DNA of 64,000 nucleotides, from contig WHVY01000001.1 in NCBI GenBank assembly GCA_022266195.1, forward strand, positions 20,026,001 through 20,090,000, read 5' to 3'. Source of the stretch: Tetranychus cinnabarinus. Its lineage: Eukaryota > Arthropoda > Arachnida > Trombidiformes > Tetranychidae. Shown one piece after another: positions 41,281-55,030 of this stretch. The position numbers were made by a program, and so were the translations under genes. The number at the start of each line of letters is the position of its first letter. The stretch's first letter is position 1. A model generated the notes under the pieces. It was not told where the DNA came from. It saw only the letters and a list, made by a program, of their open reading frames with translations, and searched no databases.

Positions 41281-43595
41281 GTTAGCTCATTGTCGATAGT
41301 ATAAGAACCGGGTGAGTCATTATAATTTAAGTACAAATTGTAACCATCGAATGATGTGATCCAAAATTTCCTCATTTAATCGATAGAACTAACTTAAAAT
41401 TATATCTGCAGAAAATTTCTAGTCTCTATTCAAATATTGATTCTTAAAATTCATCAAGTCCTGTATGGTTTTGAATATGAGCTTTCAAAGTTGACAATTT
41501 GTCTGATCATTGTTCAAATATTTAGTCTCGATATTGCATTGTAAAACAGGAAAATACAAAAGCCTAAAGGGTTAGAATTCAAAAGTATTTTAAACAAAAC
41601 TTTTTTATAGATTGGCGCCAATACTTGAGCAAATGTATGGGCTAAAATTTCCTACTAATAGAAGCAAGTAAACTGTATTTTAAACATTCACCATGGTCTG
41701 GGTTTTGAAGAAAGCCGTTAATGGCAAGATTCCAATTCTTATTGCATTGAAAAGTGAAGCAAAGATTTAGACTCAGCTCAGCCTTTTTGAAAATCCACTT
41801 TTGCGGGTTCGCCTAAACGGATTGATCGAATAACTTGGAACTTAATATAGAAATGAAGAAATGTTGAAGACTTTCAAGGGTAAACTGAAACTAGAGTGAG
41901 CGCATACTTTGATTTCGATAGAAGACTGTTTAAAATTTAGAGAAATATTGAGCAGCAAATCTAAAAGAAAGAAACAATCAGACGGATTAATAAAGAAATG
42001 CAAGACAAAGGAAGAAATGGAAAAAGAGTAAAAATGTTCATTTGATAGTTCGAAACTGGAGGGAAAAGTCAGCATTGAAAAGTGACTGATCAATTGTCAA
42101 CATTACTCTTTTGAGGTTTGCTTGATCAACTTTCATATTTCGATATTTTCGTTGAGACAAATTGATGGATTATTTGTTTTCAGACAAAATTGATTGCTCG
42201 CTGCTATTTGTCATGAAACGTTTGCATTCCTGGAAAACTTGCTGATGTAACCATTGTAACAAATTCCTAGACATTTTTCTGGTTAACCCTTTCAAAGAAG
42301 CCAACAATGAAACATTGGAATGAAAACCAACAATACACTGAACTTCCCCATCTATTGGAAACAAAATGAAACCAAGAAACATTTTCTTATCAGTTTCATT
42401 TAAATTTTGATGAAAACTATCGAATGAAGCAGAAATAATTTTTAAATTGAAATTGTTTTCATAGCTCATTGATGAAGCAGAAATGCATTACATTTGGCAT
42501 CTTTTTTCATTCAAAATTTTAACCTGGAAATGATGAAAAAAAACTCGAAATGAAAATTTCTTTTCTCATTTTAATCGGAAAGTTATTGATGCACAGTCAC
42601 GAAGATTCAATCAACCCGACTCATATTCAGAGAAAATAGATTTAATGAGTAAACGTATATTCTGTCATTATTAGCACTTGTCACATTTTCGGTGTCTTTT
42701 TTTACATGAGAAGTTATCTTTTGACAGAATCTAATTGCTGACCGAATCAACCACTTTATTGTCTGACGATAATCTTGAAATGTTTAGAACAATTTTTCGA
42801 GTCTTTTCACGCTGTTCATTAGCTAAATTGCACTTGAATCGTCTGGTTGTCAAGCAAGATCAATGGGAAAATGGTAAATTGTAAATGATAAATAAATCAA
42901 ATGAAAAAAAAGAAGTTTACTCTCAAAGATATTTGATTATAATACAATTCGAAGGTACACTTGACATAAATGTAGTAGTTGTTCAGCAATTTCATCTGGT
43001 TTTTATTTGTTTCATCACTTTTCCTCATCTTATCTCGGCCAAACGACATGACAAAACAATGACCATGAATGGAAATAATAATGTATTAAGAGTTGATGAA
43101 AAACAATGGCCAGACTTGTGAGTTGGAGAGAGAGTGAAAAAAGATGTCAACGAAGGAGAAGAACAAGAATTATAGAGAAAATGGAATAAAATATTGTTGG
43201 AGGAAAAAAAGAAAAGGATGAAGATGGTGAAACGATAAAAGTGTTGGAGTAAAATAACAAATGATTAGGCTAATTTGATTCAACAATCCATCCATCAATG
43301 AAAATACTTTCATGTACAATCAATCAGATTCTATCACTTTGTTTCTATTACCAACATGACTAATAACACCATTATCAATTTATTGTCAATTGTCTCAAAT
43401 CAATTTAACGAGAACAAAATCAAGAAGAGAATCAAGAAAAAAAATCGATTCTCGGATCAATACTCATGGATAATTTAAATTTTCACTGTTTCCAGTTTAA
43501 CGGAATTTTCAAGTTTCTTTTCTTTGTAAGGTGCCAAGTTCCTGGAGTCGGTTTAACCAGAGATATTGGTTCCGATACCATCCACAATCTTCATT

Positions 43596-43621
43596 GGTTA
43601 GGTTAGGCAAGGTTAGGTTAG
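43596..43621 (+). repeat. Degenerate TTAGG-type repeat word
   Basis: Two pairs of GGTTAGGTTAG-like units joined by a short spacer (GCAA), 26 bp in all. TTAGG is the canonical arthropod telomere unit, so this may be an interstitial telomere-like trace or part of a dispersed repeat. The same 26 bases recur in reverse orientation, with two differences, at 57,586-57,611. Confidence 0.6.
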
Positions 43622-46600
43622 ACTAACTCTAGTTGATTAAGCTGACAAACTTTGTCAACCATTTATGCCGTTCAATTATCACAAGACATGAACAATCATT
43701 CACTTTGATGACTAAAGTTGATTTGATCCTGATAAACATTTGCCTTTAAACTGATATTAAGTCAAGGTTCAGTTTTCAAAGGCGTTGACTCAAAAGTCAT
43801 TTAACTAGCTTACTTATTCAGAGTTTAATTTGCTCAAGATAAATGATAAGCTGGTTTGATCTTGATGACAACTGCAGCTCTTTATCATATGATTAAGGTG
43901 AATGCGCAGAGAAAACTGTTGACGGTCAGTTCAATCTCTTGGCTGGAAAAAAAGGATCTTTGAATAATTTCAAAGTAAATGGCAATAATGACTAAAGTCG
44001 ATTCATGATTCATCTTACATCATCGAATGAAGAGGCTTTTCCTCTAAAACTGTTGATTCAACTGATCATTAAATGTAGTCTTATGCAGTTGGCAGACGGA
44101 AAAGGCAAATCAGGAAAATATCGACAAATCTTTGATGAAATGGTTTCTTCTGACTATTCAGTAATTAACAGATGAAATCAACTGCCTGTTCAGGGTCATG
44201 TTTGGTTGTAATGAATAATGGAATGGACCTAATTGAAGTGTATGTTAATGATTATTTAACCTACAAAAAAGTTATAATTGACCACATAATTTTACGTTTC
44301 TCTGTGCACATCCATTTTCATCATTATGATTGTTACAAATGTATATTTACTGTATAAAGTAGTCCAAGTTTATTAACCATTTAGCTGATTAGCCAAAGTG
44401 CAAAGATAATGATGATTTAACTTCACAGCGAGAATACACAAGTAATGAAAGGGTTAAGTAATGGTTGAACAGTGTTAAGTAAAAAGTAAAATTCAATTAG
44501 TTGAACAATTTGACTATTTTTTAATCTCCTTAATAGTCTTGGAAATGTCTAGTAATACAAATGAAATGCCTGTCTATCAATAGTTAAACAAGAGTAAAGT
44601 TGAACAAAAAAAAATTGTAAAACATGAAACATTTGAAAACGTAAATTGAAGCAAAAACTCGTTCCATCATTACCATCATTTACTAACGAATGCAATTTTC
44701 AAATGCACATCTTGCAACGTTTACTTCCCAAATAATGAACTTGCATTAAAATGTTCATCTTACGCTTCTTAACCAGAGTAGCATTGCTTGATAAATTGTG
44801 TTTGTGATTTGGCCTTTTATCACATAATTGACAATTTAGATTAATCATTACTAATGTTTATTTCATCGTTAAACCTCAAGCTTTGAGTGAATAAAGAGAC
44901 AAAAGGTTGAGTCCATAATTACATTATCATTGACTTTCAATTAAAACTGAATATTTTCCTCATCAAGTGAATCGACGCCAAAGTTTACCAAACTTACTGT
45001 TTATTTGGAAGTTAATCAAAAGAATCACAAAATCGACTTTTTTGTCGCCTAAGATTCAGTCGAAAGGTGCAAACTTTCGTATCTTTAGTCTGAATTTTAT
45101 AACGGAAATTGGCCTAAAAGTGTATAACAAGGTTCGTGAAGCCAAAAAAAACTAGATTTTAATATTCTTGGTCATAAGAGCTTTTAGATGACTGAAGAAT
45201 CATGAAAAGGCGAAAATGCCTTTTCCTTATTTCTGTGTTTAGCTGTTTCATGAACTTGGGCAAATGATGCAGGAAACTTATCGCGACTTTTGGAGAAGAC
45301 TTTCTATTTGCTTATGATTTATCTCAACATTTTCATTCTCTATTCATCTTCTCAAATTGTTGAAAATATTATCAAGAGAATTGATTAGTTTCTGTTTTTC
45401 TTCCTTTTCATCTTGTTCTTCTTCTTTTCTGTTTTCCGTTTTTTTTTCTTCTTCTCGTTGCCTCCTTCTTATCTTCATAATACCAACAGATTGAAATGCA
45501 CTCTGAGAGGAGCAACTTTGTAATATATCATTAGAGCCATTCATTTACATGGGAAAAGATGAAAAGAAAAACATTAATCAAAGAGAAAAATCTTGAATTA
45601 AGCAAATATTCATAAAAATGAAACCAATCAAAGTAACCCAAATCAGTAAAAGTTGTAACATTGAGAAAATCACAAAATTTCATGGATAAATATTCACAGT
45701 TGAAGCACTTTACACTTGATGGATAAACAGATAAAGTGTTAACGATAAGTAGTGTGCAAGGTGGGCAAAAAGAGATTCGAGTTAATGTGAAAAGATTCAG
45801 GTCATTTACAGTCGAAGGATTAACCAGAAGATTAACTGTAGGTTGACTCATCGTAATTGTTCACTTGAAATTGGGTGTAAACTCAGGCTGTGCAAGTCTC
45901 TCAACTCTTTGCACAGAAAATTTTCTTCACATTATTCTGATTCTTTGACCTGGCATTCAAAACTTCAAAGTATTCGGCTCATTTCAGTTGGAACAATTGA
46001 ACATGAAAAATTGTGATTTTCCTAAACATTCATAGTTTTCGATTATCTGAGCAAAAGAACACAAATGTTGAACAAAGAACTTTTGCCAATGAAAATTTTT
46101 CCACAAAAAACGCTGGAAAAATGTTGTATTTTATATCTTGCAGTGAATCTAAATAACCTTATAAAGTAGAGTAAATCGATTGTAAGTCAATTGTTTTCCT
46201 TTTTGATATTAATTGTTCTTTTTACTCCATTTGAGGAGTAAAAAAGCAGGCAAACAAATCTAAAGTGTTCAGTTGTTTCATTCAATTAAATGGGAAACAG
46301 GGAGAGCAAAAAAATGATCACATCGAGTTTGGTAAAGAACAAGGAAACAACAATCGAAACAATGAAACTACAAGACTGATTAACAGAAGAAAAAAATGTT
46401 AGATTGATGAAGCTAATTAATCCAATATGTGTGTATGTATGAAAAGAAGAGAGGAAAACAAGGCACTTTCTCGATAATAACATCAATGAGGAGAAACGAT
46501 GAATGATGAAGAATAAAAAAACACAGTTCTGTGTGTTTGGGACAAAAAATGTTAGCATCATGATGAATGAAATGAAACTAGAAGGAACAGGATAAAAAAG

Positions 46601-49600
46601 AGACGGAATGATGAACTCTTTGCTTCGAGGGAACAGCTCGTATAAATCTTGATTTTGATGTTAACAGAAGATAATGTGAATACAGAAAAGGTTAAACAGA
46701 TAATCTATACGAAAGAATCGATAAGTTAATGAACGGTTACATCTTTATTTTGTGCACAATCTTACACTTCTATTTTAATCCAATCACGAAAATGAGCTTT
46801 TGGATATTACAGCAACCTAAAAGTTTGACTTTTTCAAATGTTCATTTACCTTGCATTCCAAGAAACATCTTGAAAGAAAATTTTTCGATATTTTAAAGAC
46901 TCATTTCTAAAAAAAATTGGTGTGTTTTATATCGAGAATAGCATTTAATGGAAGCGATCTCTGGGCTTGAATAACTTTATCGAGTTTATATTTTCGATGA
47001 TAATCCATGTACCAGAGTGTTCGATTAGTGCTTTTCTGATTTTGATCAATCGATCAGATTGATTAGAGGAGTGAAATTCAGGATGATTGTTCGATAGTCG
47101 AATCTTCAAAAACGCAAGCGAAATGAAATAGATTGATCGAGTCGATTTTTAAAATTAAAAAAATTGGGCTTTAGCGATCAGTGAATTGATGTTGGTTTTG
47201 CATTTCAGCATATCGAGTTAGAAGAATTAGTATTCCTGAGACTGTTTTATCACTCAAAATGGTCATTTGACTGGCTCGTAATGCCATGTGACTTCAAAAA
47301 TAGAAACCACGATTCGCCTTTGATTAAGAGACTTAAGTTTCACGTGCTTTTTGTTTTGATTTGGATACTTTTTGTTACGTGTTGAGCATATAATCAAATT
47401 AACCCTTTGGGTATTTTGATAAGACCAGAAAAAACTCGAAAAATTAATTGATTTTTTATCTTATAATCACGTTTGATTGTTTACCTCGAGTCCAGTCATT
47501 TCATCGAAATCACTCTGAGCTGGTTAAGTGTAATTTAATCAAACTGTTTATTACGTTTAACAGCCACAGTTGACATCAACTAACACCAAGCAACTAGACA
47601 GATTTGAGAAAATTAGATTTGATAATTTCTCATCAGTCTGGATTTGTTCAATTTCAATGAGATAGATCTAGGAGACCACCAATCAGATCAAAATTTGAAT
47701 GTTTTATCAATTCATCTTAAATCTTATCGTAAATCTTTAAACTTTAGGTTCTCCCTCGATAAATAATAATCTAATCATGTTTCTGTTTCATTCAATAATA
47801 ATACAAATGAAAAATGAGCTTACAAATCTCCATAGAAAAGAAGACAATTTTTTCCAGAAAAAAATTCGAAATCGAAAAGGTCCATCCTAATGCATTCCAT
47901 GCTCATTCCATTACATTGATCCTCAACTAGACCTAATATACGCATAGCAACCAATGAAATCTTAATATCGGCACGTTTCCTCGTTAGCTGTTGTTAGTCT
48001 TTGTAGTACTTTGCCGAAACTTTCTTGGTTGGCCCTGAACTCCATTTTTTCTGATCCAATATTTTCTCTAATTTTCTAGTCCAACGAGTTTTCGATGATA
48101 TTTCGAGTTTATCAAAAGTAAGCATAAAAATCGATTAATCTTTGAAAATGAACTAAAATTAATTCTAGGTCAGTGACATCCAACAATTATTGATTTTAAG
48201 CCTCCTTTTGAGCCTAAAATCTAACCTTGACTTAAATTCCAACACAAAGATTGAAAAAATATCAGCTCAACTCTCGAAAGTAAATCAAGCGTTTTATCGA
48301 TTATTTCAGGCAAAAATCCATTCTAAATTCTATTTAATCTTGGAAACTAATTTAATTGTGATCAATTTCACGTTTCAATTTCAATTGAAAGTGACTGTTA
48401 CTGAAACCTTTGATTACAAAGTAAACTTTAATTCCATCACTTAATTGAATTTTCATTTCCGTTTCACCAGATTCGTTGACTTATCCAATGAAATTGAATT
48501 TTGATTGTAAAATTGCATGATGAATCGACTCAAACATGAAACATGAACCAAAAATAGATCAACATCAACTGCGCAAAACACAACTCGAAACAAAATGCAC
48601 AATCGACCAAACTAATAATGAAAGTAAAATATTGAAATAATTAATGTTGAAAAAGTGGAAGCGAAAAGCTTCCCTGTTGGACTGGGAGTTGAAGTTATCT
48701 CTACTCATTCCTATTTCCGATTAGAATTTTACTTTTTATTATTTCCTTTTCTCAACCTACTTTTGTATTCATAAATATTGCCAAAAACTGCATGTAATCC
48801 AAAGTTATCTTTTACTCTGGAAACTTGAATTTTCATTCTTGTTTTCACACAACAACGATTTAAAATTGCAAATTAAAGGTCCAATGTTTTTATTCGTGTT
48901 TCACAAATTTATTCATACATAATGATAGGCAAAGCATAATCATAGTTACCTTTAAAGAGCAAAAAAGTGGAAATTCGGCGAAAAAAGCTTCTCCACTCAA
49001 TGTTGATGAAGATAATTTGATATCACCTAACTTTTCAGATTTCCAACATTTCCATTTCTTTATTGCTCCAAAGTAACATTTCCAATGTAATAATCGGAGA
49101 GAAACAAATGCACAGTAAAATCTCAAATGTTTAGCCTGCAATTTCCAAACTTGAATAATTCAAAGTTGAATTTATCATTTGAAATTTTTCCTCCAATTTC
49201 AAGAAAATTTTGCTTCTTCTTCCAACAACAAAATCGGTTCAACTCTTATTTTAAAAACGTTATCAAGGGAAACGTTTTTGTATTGAAAGGTTTGAATCCA
49301 CTTTTCACAATTGATGATCATTCCGAGTTGCCATGAGTTAGAAAAAAGAAAAAACTTTTTTTTCTTCTCTTTCGTTTATTCTCATTTGATTCACTTCTTT
49401 TTCTCCCTGCCTTTTGCTCTTTGCATTTTCTTCTGACCTCACTTTCCATTGAATTTTGTGAGTCAAATTGTCTTTAACAAAATATAAACTCCAAGGAAGG
49501 AGAAAGAAAAAGGTTTCAATGTTTACTCCAAGAGTTAACCTTTTGAAATATCTTTTTCATTTTGTCTGGAAAAATGTTGATGAAGAAATGGTTTGAAAAT

Positions 49601-52600
49601 GTAATCTCAAAGAAACTGGAAAATGGCAGCAAAAGAGCCTTTTAAATGTTTAAAATGTTTGCTTCATGAAGTTTCCAGGAAAAGAGAAGAAGAGAAGAAA
49701 AAAGTTGAACATTTTTCGCTTTTCATGAAAAATGCAAATTGAAAATCAACTTGGACAGAAGCTTAGTTGAAGTTTAGCAAAAAAAGTGACATTAAGAATA
49801 AAAGTTGATTTCATTGAAAACGTCCAAACGTAATTCATGCATCATCATGAATTGGTTCAACATGAAATACAATTACCTTGATTAGAATGTTTTTTTTTCT
49901 CGTTTCTCGCAGTTAAGTGATTAATTTACCTTTTTTATCCGTAAAACCGTTTTCCTTCACGTCATGTAAGTGATTAGCCAAACAAGCTGTAAAAACTGGA
50001 AAAATGTGAGAAGCCAAGTTAAAGGGTAGAAAAATAATTGAATCAAAAGTCAACATTTTGAATGTTAAGGAATGAATTGCATTTGATTAAAGGTTCAGGT
50101 GATGGAAAACAGGGAATGAGATAAAGGTGATCAAGATAATGGAATTTCGACTTTTCTCCAAATTCTGTCCCAGTCATCTTGTCCTTCATTTCCTTGCAAC
50201 ATTAACCAATCTTTTGCTTTCATTTTTTTTCGACTTGTTCTTCTTCTTCCTTCTCTGATCCAATCACAAGTTCATCTTTTCTCATCATGATTATCATTAT
50301 CTTCTCCTGTTAAGTGTTCAATTGTAAATGACTCGAATTAAGACAAAGACTGTAAAAGGAAATGGATAACAACTATTAGCTTTTTGCCGGTGATAATAAT
50401 GATGATAATGTTTCTCTGATGGGAATGCTCATGGAACGAATCAAAAGAAAATCAGTTCATTTTGCTTTTCATTTTTTCTTCTTCTTCTCTTCTCTTCTTT
50501 TCTGATATGGAAATGATATCATCATTAATGATGAACACAAGATAAAAAAGAAACACAAAACTTTTGCTCCACTTTTTTTTCTTTGCACCGAAAAACACAT
50601 TTAATCAGATTCCTTTATATTGTTATCATCATTATTATCTTACAACTTTTTCAATTTCAACCAGTTTTCAAGATTCCCCTGTTTTTCAACCAATTTACGC
50701 AACTAGAATCTCAAGTATTCAATTCTCATGCTTTTGATGATCAAAGCTTTTCAAAATGCACAGCATATCATAAAAGACATAATCACATTTAAAGGCATAA
50801 AATGCAAACAAACAGCTTCAGTCTTTAGTCAAAGTCATTAGTAAATGAAGAAAAGGCAATAAAATTTAAATCTCTTCAACAATTGACTCAACTGATGAGC
50901 GCAATTAAAGTGAACTTTGGGATTCAGCTTCTCATTTGGAAATATTGAAAAGTCAATTTCGCCAGTTTCATGTTTAATTAATTTCAATTGTTGGTTTTGT
51001 CAATTTCAAATTTCCAATTGAAAAGATTATTCAAATTTTGATTGTTCGAGTTTCAGGAATCATTAAAATGGAATTTTGAAGGAAAATTTTTAATGAAATG
51101 TTTTTTTCAACCTTTTCTTTACATTCACTTCTATTAGTTTAGACATTTTCATTTTTCAAATCATTACCTTTTTCCTTTGGAATAGATGTTTGAGGTGAAA
51201 TTGTTTGGTTGAAAAGCATTCGAGTTTCATTACTAGACATGATGTTTATGATTAGGACTGGAATTTCGGTCAACAATGCATGTGGTTGAGAGGAAAAAGG
51301 GTATTCAATGTTCGACTATTGTGTCGAGTTTATTGAAGGAAAGGTTGAAAATGATGGATAAAAAAGAATGGAAAAGTTGATGAAAAAAAAATGTTGAAAT
51401 TTTGATACTCGGTTGATGTGGTCAGAAGGAGAAAGAAAAACAGATTCATTATTGACTATCTTGTTATCTTTTCAATTCAATTTCCTTTCAATGTGTGTAT
51501 TCATCAAATCCACTCATGAAATTTTCAATCAACTATCGATTCAAAATATTATCTCATTCTTCAGACCAACACTAATACCGATTTAATATCCTCTTATTGT
51601 ATCGCTCCAACATTTTGATTGATTCAATTCGCATTTCTCTTCATTCTGTCAATTGATTCGTTAAATCATATTTTCTTGAATATTGATTTATCCAATCCTT
51701 CAGTCGATTACTTCATCAACTCGAAGTCTTTGCACAAAAAGCATTTTCAAATTCCTTCAAGTAACTTTCGAAAAATTCATTTCACAGTTAGCAGAGAATA
51801 CTCAGAGAAACTCGAATCACAAAAGCGTGAAGTTCATTAGAAAATATTTTGATAGTTAAAATTGATAGTCAAATGCTGAGCCAAACTAGAGTCGAGAATT
51901 CGACTGTTCGATTGAAACTTTTGTCGAAATTAAAATTTGAAATTTTTTGAAAATCTTTTTTATTTGTGCGCTCGAAAGGGAACTTTCAATAATTCCGAAA
52001 GGCTTTTGTTGAAATTCAACTCCATTTCTCGAAATTTCATGCAAATATTAATTTTCCAAAAACTCATTTCTGTTTATTAATGGCCATCAAAATGAAAAGC
52101 ATTTTGAAAGACACTTTGATAAGTTACAAGATTTGCATAAAAAAATGAATATTCATCAGCATCATGAGTAAATGTTAACTTTATTAACCTGTTCAATGCA
52201 ATTATTCAATGTTTGCTTATTAGAAACGGTGAAACCCATTCGAGCCAAAAAATCTTACTTTCATCAAATCCAATTAGACAACACTTTTCAATGCATCCCA
52301 GGATACATTGGTTCAACTTCGAGTGTTTCCCGTTGTTGTTGGTTTCAATCTTTGGTTTTTGCATTCAAATTGCATTTTTTTTTGTGTTTTTATGAATTTT
52401 TTCAGATAACAAAGTTGAACATTTTGCTATGCATGTTGCCGTGGACCAAACAGAGATAAGAAAAGTTCAAAGGCAAAGGCAAAAGTAAAAGATATGAAAT
52501 TTAAAGTAATTTAATGGTTGAAACAACATGATTCTTAGTTGAACGAATGAGCAGAAAAAATAGATTTCCATGAAAAGAAAAGCATGACAAGCTGATGAAA

Positions 52601-53048
52601 AATGAATCTCTGTTTACCTTTCTTCTCATCTCTTGCAACATTATAATATTCATCTTACATTTCACTTTCTTCTGTAAAATATCTTCCATAAGGTTGGCTT
52701 GCAATTTTTCAAATGCTGATAATAATCAAAATTGGCAACTGAGGACAAAATTTTGCGCCTCATTTTCCGTGTCATTCAAATTTCAATGCCAACTGACAGC
52801 ACAGTAAACAAAGGAATCACATTATAAACCGAAATTCAGCAAAACTTAGGCACGGCCAATTTGCTCACAGTTGCATGATGATAAAAGAAACAAAAGATTA
52901 CTTAACCATGACAAAATCAGCAAAAAGTCAAGTTTTACAGAAAATGGTCACTAATAAATCAAGTCAGAATTTACATTGAAAATGCATGGAAATTCTGGTA
53001 ACTTGCATTTTCCAGATTCGTAGTTTCCTTGGAATATTTTCCAACAAA

Positions 53049-53058
53049 CTGGGAGTGA
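53049..53058 (+). repeat. Dispersed word CTGGGAGTGA, copy 5
   Basis: Fifth exact copy of the 10-mer, followed by AAAGG. A one-base variant (TTGGGAGTGA) lies at 61,824-61,833 inside the last receptor intron seen. Confidence 0.55.
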
Positions 53059-53967
53059 AAAGGGTGCAAAGAGAGTTATTCAAGGTTTTTAAGTAAAGTC
53101 TATTTTCGTGTTGGAAGAACTGATGAAAATCTTTTGATTATATTTATTTTGAGATAACTTCCTCAACTCAAGCCGTTTCAATGATATTGCATCACAGTTT
53201 TCATTTCAAATGGCATGCTTTTCATGTGTAGTTGCTTCATCAGTGGCCAAATTTTTGTTCAGTATTGCTTTAGTTTTGCTGAGAGATTTTAGTCTTCAGT
53301 TAAGTTAATATAATTTCGAAAAGTTTTTTGAGAATTTCTGGTTTCATAATCACTGAGTTCATTCGTTTTATTCGATTTCTTGTTAAGTCAATCAGTTTGA
53401 AAGATCAGGTTCAGTTTAAACTCATTATAAATTAAAGATTGTTCTTAACTCAATAATTTATTGTTTTTTCTGGAAAATTGATGAACTTTCACACTTAAAG
53501 GTTTCATCAGTTTGCTATTTTTACTTGATATTGATTCCATTTTTCAAGTTTCATCAAATAAATTTCATTCATTGTAAATTCAGTGACTCAACCCTTTAGT
53601 TAGTGCTTGCACAGAAAGCAGCTAATATCGACATCCAAGTGAAAGCTAAGAAGAACTTCATTTTAAAGCGGAATTGTACTTGAACATTTATTCTTTGCAC
53701 AAATTTGATTTCGTTAATACTGACAAGTTTCTTTCTGGCCGTTTGAAATTTTTCAATCGATCACAAGTCGATTCAATTTTGCCGGCAAATGGCAAAAAGT
53801 TAACATTAAGCTCAACGTTTACTTGAGCAAATTATCACTAATTCATGTTTAATTTTGGGTTCATTTGAGAAGCAAATTGGCTTTAATAGTTGATCGGCTG
53901 ATAAAGCAAACTCATTACTCTTTGTCTTTTTTTCATCTCATTTTCCCTATTTGTAATGATATTACAT

Positions 53968-54006
53968 ATAATAATAAGTATAATAATAATAGTAATGATA
54001 ATAATG
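53968..54006 (+). repeat. AAT/ATA-rich imperfect microsatellite
   Basis: Imperfect run of ATAATA units with occasional G. Simple repeat DNA. Confidence 0.8.
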
Positions 54007-55004
54007 TTACACTTTTTGTCTTCTTTCATTTCATTACTTCATTATTAATAGAAGTTCACATTTTGTGGTGATGAAAATGACTATCAACATGATAATGATA
54101 ACAATTATTAATAAGAATGATTAAGAAGAGCGAAAAAAGACGAGAAAATGCAACTTTTATTTGATCAAAGCGAATTAATAACTAACTCTTTATTTGTCTT
54201 TTCCCATTTAATTTGATATATTTTTTTCCTTGTTGATTATCATGATACTCTTAATGGTTTCACATAAATTATATCATCCAATGCTTATTTTATCATGCCA
54301 ATTTTAATGACAAATAGTGATGATATTAAAGATAAAAATAGACATTTTCAACTTTTCTTTTTTTCCCTCTCAATTCTCCAGTTATTACAATTCAATGAAT
54401 AAAACTTGATAACTTGAACAATTTTCAATTTTTACTTGCATCTGTATTCATTCCTTTCATCATTAACCATTGTTAAAAGTGGTGATGGTTTCAATGCAAA
54501 CTTCAATGAAAATTGAATTTACACTTTCAGATAATGAACTGAATCAAATCACTTGAAATAGTTTGAGTTTCAGTTGATTTTCAGGTAAAAAGTGCGACAT
54601 TTAAATTGGTTGCAAATTCAATTATTTTTTTGTTATAACATTTACATCTTTTCATTGTTTAGTGAAAACAAGTTAACCAAATGTTTTAAACAAGCGATAA
54701 CAAATGAATAAATATGAAACCATTGATGAACAAGACTCGTCACTAAATGAGTAAACCAGTGAGTTTTGAGGCTTTGACTTTTATCGATGAGTAGCGAATG
54801 CGAAATGATTCAGACCTAAGTTCGACCTTTATTTTAACGAAAATTTTCGATCATTGAATGTTTCAATTGCTCAAAAGAACGCCATTCTGTGTATCATCTC
54901 GATCTAGTCGAGTTTGTATTAGACATTCCAATAGATTCTTATCAACTTTAAAAGTCGATTTGCTTTTTTGCTTCTTTGATCATTCGTCTTTTGCAATCAT
55001 GCTT

Positions 55005-55030
55005 ATGCTTCATCCATTATGATGAAGCAT
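55005..55030. repeat. Perfect 10-bp inverted repeat with 6-base loop
   Basis: ATGCTTCATC (55,005-55,014) faces its exact complement GATGAAGCAT (55,021-55,030) across CATTAT. It can form a hairpin in single strands. There is no run of T after it, so a terminator reading is not supported. Confidence 0.6.
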
